Below, piece by piece: positions 1 through 4,274 of a stretch of DNA of 5,511 bases (position 1 is its first letter; the number at the start of each line of letters is the position of its first letter). This DNA comes from Porphyromonas sp. (GTDB taxonomy: Bacteria > Bacteroidota > Bacteroidia > Bacteroidales > Porphyromonadaceae). The stretch is from positions 1 through 5,511 of the forward strand of contig JASBZJ010000132.1 in NCBI GenBank assembly GCA_029983495.1, in the 5' to 3' direction. The notes beneath the pieces are model-generated. The model saw nothing but the letters and a program-made list of their open reading frames with translations, was not told the DNA's origin and ran no database searches. A program made the translations under genes and the position numbers.

Positions 1-294
1 TTCTCCCCCAGCAACAGCCATTCCAAGTATATCGGCTACTTTGTTCATTACAGCCATTCCACCAACTGGGCAAAACTTTCCTTCAAGGTCGGTTGCTGCA
101 GCACAGGCGGCAGCAAAGCCTGAACAACCAGGGTAGCCACAACCACCACAGTTTGCCTGAGGAAGAACTTCTGAAACAGCTCCAATACGAGGATCCTCGT
201 AAACTTCAAATTTTTTCGACACTACATAGAGAAGTACTGCACTAATAAGCGCAATAACAGTTAGCACTAACGCTGTAGTAAGTAATGGACTCAT
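1..294 (-). CDS. rnfB: Rnf electron transport complex subunit B, N-terminal part
   Basis: RnfB is the iron-sulfur subunit of the membrane Rnf complex, which passes electrons from reduced ferredoxin to NAD+ and couples this to ion translocation. The visible 98 residues begin MSPLLTT. They contain one membrane-anchor helix (about residues 3-25), then a 4Fe-4S domain with Cys49, Cys52 and Cys57 in NCGGCGYPGC and a fourth ligand, probably Cys75 in KFCPVGG. Cys64 is an additional cysteine. This matches the RnfB/RsxB N-terminal layout. The C-terminal ferredoxin-like domains lie beyond the left edge, so the gene is cut by the window and is not broken. The ATG is 6 nt behind the rseC stop with no Shine-Dalgarno sequence, so the two genes are almost certainly co-transcribed. 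rnfC, D, G, E and A would be expected next, but that is inference. Family assignment is very secure. Confidence 0.96.
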   Translation of the reverse strand, partial: MSPLLTTALVLTVIALISAVLLYVVSKKFEVYEDPRIGAVSEVLPQANCGGCGYPGCSGFAAACAAATDLEGKFCPVGGMAVMNKVADILGMAVAGGE

Positions 295-300
295 ATAGAA

Positions 301-759
301 TTATTGAGGGTTGGAATATTTTTCGATGGAAAAAGTAACTTTTTTACGAAGCGACTTAGTAAAAAACGAAAGAATAAGGTAATAAACAATTAAGGTAAGT
401 ATACATAGCCCTATCGCAATAGTTTCGGTAAGATGGAAAACTGAAACCGAAAGTACAGCAACTATGAGGAGGAAAAAGAGAGGCAGAACAAAGGAAAGAA
501 CTATTGCTTTTACACCAGCTCGATTTTCGACCTTAATTATAACCTCATCTCCTATGCTATACAACCCCTGAGGAGTGTATACAGTAACTTCCCTGCGCTT
601 GTGATCAAGCATAGTACATGCCGATGCAGCATGGCACCCCGAGCAAGCACTGCTCTGGATAAACGAAACTACTACCCTATCGGGGTAGACAGCAGTTACC
701 TTACCATGTTGGGAAGTGCAATCCTCTCTCACAGCCTTTATAGATTTCTTATTCTCCAC
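301..759 (-). CDS. rseC: RseC/MucC family Rnf-associated membrane protein
   Basis: This 152-residue protein belongs to the RseC/MucC family. Its N-terminal soluble part carries the family cysteine motif C-x2-C-x5-C (Cys39, Cys42, Cys48, in SACSGCHAASAC). Two hydrophobic helices follow (about residues 84-107 and 111-133), then a short basic tail. In E. coli RseC works with the Rnf-like Rsx complex in reducing SoxR and was first linked to sigma-E control. Here it directly precedes rnfB, so a role in assembling or maintaining the Rnf complex is the likelier reading, by inference. The start is uncertain: no in-frame ATG exists near the N-terminus. The longest form uses GTG at 759-757. A second GTG at 732-730 (codon 10) would give a 143-residue protein that still contains the whole conserved domain. 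A promoter-like box overlapping the first GTG favours the shorter form. Confidence 0.92.
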   Translation of the reverse strand: MENKKSIKAVREDCTSQHGKVTAVYPDRVVVSFIQSSACSGCHAASACTMLDHKRREVTVYTPQGLYSIGDEVIIKVENRAGVKAIVLSFVLPLFFLLIVAVLSVSVFHLTETIAIGLCILTLIVYYLILSFFTKSLRKKVTFSIEKYSNPQ

Positions 760-790
760 AAAATTAGGTATAAATATTGAGATACAGAAA
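759..790 (-). promoter_or_regulatory. Possible promoter of rseC-rnf operon
   Basis: On the minus strand TAATTTTG (766-759) fits the Bacteroidota -7 consensus TAnnTTTG. TTTC (790-787) lies 20 nt upstream, one mismatch from the -33 consensus TTTG. It is the only perfect -7 match between rseC and the terminator at 961-1003. If used, transcription would start near 752, inside the longest rseC reading frame, so translation would have to begin at the GTG at 732-730. The support is short consensus matches only. Confidence 0.33.
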
Positions 791-1125
791 TTTGCTCGTA
801 CAATAACAAAGCATTATTTTCTCTTAAACAACTAGTTTACTGGAGCTTAAGTCAACTACAATATAAAACACTAATACTAACTAATAGTAGGTAGAGATAT
901 AGAGGCTTTCACAAATTAACTGAAGGAGAATAAAACTCTCAATTTATACCCCTAATTAGGCAACAAAAACAAATGCAGACGCACTAAAAGTTCGTCTGCA
1001 TTTACTATTTAGCATAAGCCAACCACGGAAGAGCTTACAACAACGCTATTTGCTAGATACAACACGTGGTGGTTTTTCCATAAGCTCAATGTACGACACC
1101 CAAGTGTGTGTCAAATCCACCGAAA
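760..1125. other. Intergenic region, rplI to rseC
   Basis: This 366-bp stretch has no credible gene. From right to left it holds a 122-nt 3' untranslated region behind rplI (1125-1004), the intrinsic terminator at 1003-961, and then about 200 bp of AT-rich DNA upstream of rseC (960-760). In that last part I see nothing beyond the possible promoter at 790-759. The longest peptides starting with ATG on the minus strand here have fewer than 20 codons and no recognisable content. Confidence 0.8.
961..1003 (-). terminator. Intrinsic terminator of rpsF-rpsR-rplI
   Basis: The arms AAATGCAGACG (971-981) and CGTCTGCATTT (993-1003) form a perfect 11-bp stem. The 11-nt loop can add three pairs (ACT with AGT) across one mismatch, leaving a TTT tip. 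On the minus strand the stem is followed by GTTTTTGTTG (970-961), a T-rich tail. There is no T-run on the other side, so it terminates minus-strand transcription only. It sits between rplI and rseC and separates the ribosomal protein operon from the Rnf operon. Confidence 0.9.
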
Positions 1126-1692
1126 TTATTCTTCTACTTTTTCAAGTTCTTCATTAGCAGGGGCTACTTCGTCAGTAGAGGGTTCTTCACGCTTCTCAGA
1201 AGCATTTTCCTTTACTTTTATAGGCTCCTTACTTTCGATGTGTTCAACATTTTCGCTTTCTACTGTAAGGGGAAGCTCAATTTGAACATCGCGATGGAAA
1301 CGAATTTGATAAGTATACTCGCCTACTTCTTTAATAGCTCCCTTAAGATAGATTTTCTTACGGTCAACATCGTAGCCGAGTTTTTCAAGCTCTTCAGCAA
1401 TTTGAATAGCTGTTACACTACCAAATATCACTCCAACCTTCGAAGTTTTTGCTTTAACGGTAAGTTTAACACCCTCAAGCTTTTTAGCTTTTGCTTCGGC
1501 TTCTTTCTTTATTGCTTCAAGCTTATGTTTACGTTGCTTAAGATTTTCGTTAAGCACTTTTATTGCGCTTTCCGAAGCAATAACTGCAATACCACGAGGT
1601 ATAAGATAGTTTCGACCATAACCGTCAGCAACGGTTACAATATCGTCCTTGAAACCTAGGTTAAGAACGTCTTCTTTCAAAATAACTTGCAT
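1126..1692 (-). CDS. rplI: 50S ribosomal protein bL9
   Basis: bL9 binds 23S rRNA near the L1 stalk and helps keep the reading frame and ribosome spacing. The protein has 188 residues. The N-terminal RNA-binding domain is clear (MQVILKEDV, then VADGYGRNYLIPRG at residues 21-34). A long charged connecting helix (about 41-75) follows, then the C-terminal domain with FGSVTAIQIAEELEK (90-104). Typical bL9 is about 150 residues. The extra 40 or so residues from about 148 are a low-complexity tail rich in Glu, Lys and Pro, which I take to be a disordered extension. The ATG at 1692-1690 is well supported by a Shine-Dalgarno sequence 9 nt upstream and by the conserved N-terminus. The gene lies 29 nt behind rpsR and is the last of the operon. 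Confidence 0.98.
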   Translation of the reverse strand: MQVILKEDVLNLGFKDDIVTVADGYGRNYLIPRGIAVIASESAIKVLNENLKQRKHKLEAIKKEAEAKAKKLEGVKLTVKAKTSKVGVIFGSVTAIQIAEELEKLGYDVDRKKIYLKGAIKEVGEYTYQIRFHRDVQIELPLTVESENVEHIESKEPIKVKENASEKREEPSTDEVAPANEELEKVEE

Positions 1693-1701
1693 CTTTTACT
1701 G

Positions 1702-1709
1702 TCTCCTCT
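1702..1709 (-). promoter_or_regulatory. Strong ribosome binding site of rplI
   Basis: AGAGGAGA on the minus strand lies 9 nt upstream of the rplI ATG and is complementary to the usual 3' end of 16S rRNA. It stands out because rpsF, rseC, rnfB, psd, pssA and the DUF4834 gene show no such sequence. Confidence 0.75.
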
Positions 1710-1721
1710 AGTAGTTAATTA

Positions 1722-1988
1722 TTACTTCATCATATCGGTTACGTAAGGCAGAAGTGCAAGGTGGCGAGCACGCTTTACAGCCTGAGCAACACGACGTTGG
1801 AACTTTAACGAGGTTCCTGTAATACGACGTGGAAGAATACGACCTTGTTCGTTAAGGAACTTTTTAAGGAATTCGGGATCCTTGTAGTCGACGTACTTAA
1901 TTCCAGCTTTTTTAAAGCGGCAATATTTGGGCTTACGATTGAGCATACGAGGGCTCATGTAGCGCGATTTTCTTTTTTTCAATGCCAT
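1722..1988 (-). CDS. rpsR: 30S ribosomal protein bS18
   Basis: bS18 is a small basic protein of the 30S platform that binds 16S rRNA as a heterodimer with bS6. The 88 residues include the family core: [18 protein letters not shown] (about 20-37), [10 protein letters not shown] (51-60), and [20 protein letters not shown] (63-82). Length is slightly above the usual 75-80 because of a basic N-terminal stretch, [19 protein letters not shown]. The ATG at 1988-1986 is chosen because a perfect AGGAGGT lies 5 nt upstream. The rpsF stop codon directly abuts that binding site, so the three genes rpsF, rpsR and rplI are tightly packed in one operon. Confidence 0.98.
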   Translation of the reverse strand: MALKKRKSRYMSPRMLNRKPKYCRFKKAGIKYVDYKDPEFLKKFLNEQGRILPRRITGTSLKFQRRVAQAVKRARHLALLPYVTDMMK

Positions 1989-1993
1989 AATAT

Positions 1994-2000
1994 ACCTCCT
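1994..2000 (-). promoter_or_regulatory. Perfect Shine-Dalgarno of rpsR
   Basis: AGGAGGT on the minus strand, within AAAGGAGGTAT, lies 5 nt before the rpsR ATG and immediately after the rpsF TAA. It is the strongest Shine-Dalgarno sequence in the window and fixes the rpsR start. In Bacteroidota most genes do without such sites, so its presence on bS18 may be regulatory. Confidence 0.82.
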
Positions 2001-2360
2001 TTACTCTGCTTTAGCGGGTTCCTCTTTCTTTTGCATTTTATTGCGACGACGGCGTTCAGCATATTCGCGCGCAAATTTATCCTGACGAATCGTAAGGAAA
2101 CGTATCACACGTTCATCACGGAGAAGATTTACTTCGAGCGTTTTAATAACACTGGGCTCCGCATTAAACTCAACAAGTTGGTAAAAGCCGGTAGTTTTCT
2201 TCTGAATGGGATAAGCAAGCATACGCAAGCCCCAGTCTTCTTCGTTCACTATTTCAGCCCCATTATCGCGTAGGAGCGTTGTGAACTTTTGTACCGCTTC
2301 CTTCATCTGCTGATCAGATAAAACGGGAGTAAAAATGAAAACGGTTTCGTAACTGTTCAT
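2001..2360 (-). CDS. rpsF: 30S ribosomal protein bS6
   Basis: bS6 forms the 30S platform dimer with bS18. The 119 residues carry the family pattern: [16 protein letters not shown] (1-16), [21 protein letters not shown] (41-60, the central strand-helix region), and [16 protein letters not shown] (80-95). A basic stretch ([14 protein letters not shown]) and a short charged C-terminus follow. Length is normal for a bS6 with a tail. The start ATG (2360-2358) gives the expected N-terminus. It has no Shine-Dalgarno sequence; only a weak GAG lies close upstream. It is the first gene of the ribosomal protein operon. The preceding gene on this strand ends 161 nt upstream with no obvious terminator in between, so some read-through from the lipid operon is possible. 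Confidence 0.98.
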   Translation of the reverse strand: MNSYETVFIFTPVLSDQQMKEAVQKFTTLLRDNGAEIVNEEDWGLRMLAYPIQKKTTGFYQLVEFNAEPSVIKTLEVNLLRDERVIRFLTIRQDKFAREYAERRRRNKMQKKEEPAKAE

Positions 2361-2489
2361 ACTCTATTAATTGTTACATTACTAAATAAGATTTGTACCA
2401 ACGCAAAGTACCATAACAAGCCCATCCTATTGCCACGAGCAATCAGTACATAAGGTGCTATCATCTTACAACATTGGTAAAACCGAGTG
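2361..2489 (-). promoter_or_regulatory. rpsF 5' leader, possibly structured
   Basis: If transcription starts just after the TACCTTTG box, rpsF has a leader of about 120 nt with no reading frame. On the minus strand a local hairpin ATTGC-TCGTG-GCAAT (2443-2429) sits inside a long-range pairing of TACCAATGT (2479-2471) with GCGTTGGTA (2404-2396), which includes two G-U pairs. bS6-bS18 leaders that autoregulate this operon are known in many bacteria, but I do not see the CCG element of that motif, so equivalence is not shown. Pairing of this length could arise by chance in a segment this size. Confidence 0.3.
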
Positions 2490-2497
2490 CAAAGGTA
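2490..2497 (-). promoter_or_regulatory. Probable -7 box of the rpsF operon promoter
   Basis: TACCTTTG on the minus strand is a perfect match to the Bacteroidota -7 consensus TAnnTTTG. It lies in the gap between the DUF4834 gene and rpsF, 25 nt after the DUF4834 stop. No convincing TTTG is present at -33, which weakens the call. The predicted transcript would start around 2484-2480. Confidence 0.55.
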
Positions 2498-2521
2498 ACT
2501 AAAAAGGACGAAATAATCGCA

Positions 2522-2797
2522 CTATCCATCTTTTCCCTCTCCATCAATTTCGGTAAAATCAATGTATTCGCTATTTTCCTTACTAAAATATTTCTGCGCC
2601 ATTTCCCTAGGTTCCATTTTTCCCTTTACTTCATTTTGGGGCTTACGTCGCCGAAATGGGTTCGAGGTTCGATGAGATGATTCATGTTGCCTATAGTAAT
2701 GCATTGTAAAGAGCTTTCGGAGCAACCATTTTAGAATTCTTTCTCCGAAGAAATAAAACACTAGTATTATAACTAGTAATGTTAGTATAGCACCCAT
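2522..2797 (-). CDS. DUF4834-type small membrane protein
   Basis: This 91-residue protein has one N-terminal membrane helix (about residues 3-25, ILTLLVIILVFYFFG). A short basic segment and a polar, probably flexible region rich in Arg, Ser and Asn follow (about 38-60), then an acidic end with SEYIDFTEIDGEG (76-88). The helix-basic-acidic plan with a closing G/S-EY-[IV]-D-[FY]-x-EI motif is what I recall for DUF4834, a Bacteroidota family of unknown function; I could not search a database. The start ATG overlaps the pssA stop as TAATG, which suggests translational coupling and one mRNA with psd and pssA. A role near phosphatidylserine synthesis is a context-based guess only. The gene ends with TAG at 2524-2522. 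Confidence 0.85.
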   Translation of the reverse strand: MGAILTLLVIILVFYFFGERILKWLLRKLFTMHYYRQHESSHRTSNPFRRRKPQNEVKGKMEPREMAQKYFSKENSEYIDFTEIDGEGKDG

Positions 2798-3516
2798 TAT
2801 TTTTCAATTTTCGGAAACACAAAACTACTCACACACGAAATAACAATATAGCATAGAACAAAGGGGGCAATCGATTTTATACCAAATAACACTGTAAGCA
2901 ACAACAGCAATATTAAAAGCAAGATCCACAAAGCTATGGTTCGTTTTCCTTGTACTGTTTTTATTGTCAACCCTTTTAATGATAGAAATTTTATTCGCGA
3001 AACCATCATTCCTCCCATAAGTAATGAAAACATCAAGGTGAAAAAATAAAAGGTGTGTTGCGAAAAAGCTTGTTCGTGGTATAAATCCGCTGATATCAAT
3101 GCATACCCTAACCAAAACAATGCATTAGCGGGGATTGGCATACCTACAAACGAACTTGTATGAACCGATTCGTTGTTATAGCGAGCCAAACGAAATGCTC
3201 CCAGCATAACCACTATAAGCAAGGGAATAGCTGTAAGCAACGAGAAACCAAAGGGATGAATAACAATAAGTATTGGAGCAACACCAAACGAAACCAAATC
3301 GCTAAGCGAATCAAGGTCGCCACCCAAAGTACTTTCGGCATGTAATAAACGCGCAACGAACCCGTCAAAAAAATCAAATACCATTGCAAGCACTATAAGG
3401 GCAATAGTTGAACGCAACGAAACATCAGCCAAAAATAGTGAATATATGGCCAAGCTACCGCAAAGTAAATTACAAAGCGTTATAACGTTAGGTATAATAG
3501 CAATTAAACGTTTCAT
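2797..3516 (-). CDS. pssA: CDP-diacylglycerol--serine O-phosphatidyltransferase
   Basis: This integral membrane enzyme transfers the phosphatidyl group from CDP-diacylglycerol to L-serine, giving phosphatidylserine and CMP. The 239 residues include the complete CDP-alcohol phosphotransferase signature D-x2-D-G-x2-A-R-x8-G-x3-D-x3-D: Asp48, Asp51, Gly52, Ala55, Arg56, Gly65, Asp69 and Asp73. The aspartates bind metal ions and catalyse the reaction. Six or more hydrophobic segments surround it, from about residue 5 to 231. IPNVITLCNLLCG at the N-terminus is typical of the PssA branch. The gene starts 12 nt after the psd stop, with an A-rich region and no Shine-Dalgarno sequence. Psd immediately upstream uses its product, so the pair makes phosphatidylethanolamine. 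The neighbouring psd supports serine as acceptor over glycerol phosphate or inositol. Confidence 0.96.
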   Translation of the reverse strand: MKRLIAIIPNVITLCNLLCGSLAIYSLFLADVSLRSTIALIVLAMVFDFFDGFVARLLHAESTLGGDLDSLSDLVSFGVAPILIVIHPFGFSLLTAIPLLIVVMLGAFRLARYNNESVHTSSFVGMPIPANALFWLGYALISADLYHEQAFSQHTFYFFTLMFSLLMGGMMVSRIKFLSLKGLTIKTVQGKRTIALWILLLILLLLLTVLFGIKSIAPFVLCYIVISCVSSFVFPKIEK

Positions 3517-3528
3517 TGTTTTATAAAT

Positions 3529-4221
3529 TCATTCAATAGGTAACTTACCTAGCACTGTACTATTACCTTTAACCATAGTACCTATAGGAATATTAATGCT
3601 TGTTCCTAGCGGTAAGTACAAATCCACGCGCGAACCAAACTTTATAAAGCCTGCAAACGAGTTGCCATCAACCTCCTCTCCAACTTGGCTGTAAGTTATT
3701 ACACGCCGTGCAACAGCCCCTGCAATTTGCCGTTCTAAAACCTTTTGCCCACATTCGTTCTCAATTACGATAGCACTACGCTCGTTTTCCGCACTACTTT
3801 TAGGCAAAAAAGCTTTATGAAAGTTTCCACTTGTGTGCGAAACGTATGTTACACGCCCCTTTATGGCAATCCAATTAATATGAACATTTAATATCGACAT
3901 AAAGATGGATACTTTCAAACAACGCTCTTTGAGTATCTCTTCTTCAAAAACCTCTTCAACAACAACTAACTTACCATCGCATGGCGAAGTTATAACCCTC
4001 TCCTCTTCTGCCCTAGGGTTTATACGGTGTGGCTTACGGAAGAAATTTAATGCAAGCGCAAAAAGGACGACTGAAAGAGCTATTACAGCAATAAATAACC
4101 ATGTAATGGCTACGAAGGTATAAATCATCCAGTTTAAAAGAACCAACAAAAAGAAGAATCCACTCAAAAAGTGATGACCTTCAACATGTAATCCTGGTAA
4201 TGGGTGTTTTTTCGACGTCAT
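3529..4221 (-). CDS. psd: Phosphatidylserine decarboxylase proenzyme
   Basis: The enzyme decarboxylates phosphatidylserine to phosphatidylethanolamine using a pyruvoyl group made by self-cleavage. At 230 residues it is the short form of the family. Two membrane helices (about 19-40 and 42-63) follow the N-terminal LHVEGHHFLSGF. Conserved blocks are SPCDGKL (79-85, with Asp82), FMSILNVHINW (107-117, with His114), GNFHKAF (132-138) and SSAENERSAIVIE (142-154). The cleavage site is KFGSRVD (194-200): Gly196-Ser197 is cut, Ser197 becomes the pyruvoyl group, and a small alpha chain of 34 residues results. FGS in place of LGST is normal for the short type. The gene appears to head the psd-pssA-DUF4834 operon. 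Its ATG has an A-rich upstream region with no Shine-Dalgarno sequence. Confidence 0.96.
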   Translation of the reverse strand: MTSKKHPLPGLHVEGHHFLSGFFFLLVLLNWMIYTFVAITWLFIAVIALSVVLFALALNFFRKPHRINPRAEEERVITSPCDGKLVVVEEVFEEEILKERCLKVSIFMSILNVHINWIAIKGRVTYVSHTSGNFHKAFLPKSSAENERSAIVIENECGQKVLERQIAGAVARRVITYSQVGEEVDGNSFAGFIKFGSRVDLYLPLGTSINIPIGTMVKGNSTVLGKLPIE

Positions 4222-4274
4222 TTTTTCTTAGTTTCTAAAACGTTATCCGCAAAAAGTGATGCTACATGCCCATT

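Noticed and set aside
1046..1081. 11-codon frame on the minus strand (MEKPPRVVSSK) behind rplI
   Set aside because: It is too short to support, has no ribosome binding site, and lies in the untranslated tail before the terminator.
1095..1112. GACAC/GTGTC hairpin as the rplI terminator
   Set aside because: The stem is only 5 bp and no T-run follows on the minus strand; the hairpin at 961-1003 is far better.
1108..1659. 183-codon open frame on the plus strand opposite rplI
   Set aside because: It is antisense to a certain ribosomal protein gene and its translation is Phe/Tyr/Ser-rich noise with no family features.
1845..2273. 142-codon open frame on the plus strand opposite rpsR and rpsF
   Set aside because: It overlaps two well-identified genes in antisense and its translation shows no recognisable domain.
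2404..2410. TACTTTG as a closer rpsF promoter box
   Set aside because: It has one base too few between TA and TTTG for the consensus and no -33 element; the box at 2490-2497 fits better.
2361..2521. Terminator for the psd-pssA-DUF4834 operon
   Set aside because: I looked for a stem followed by a T-run on the minus strand and found none that is convincing.
2825..3115. 96-codon minus-strand frame inside pssA
   Set aside because: It lies entirely within pssA in another frame, and pssA has an intact catalytic signature.
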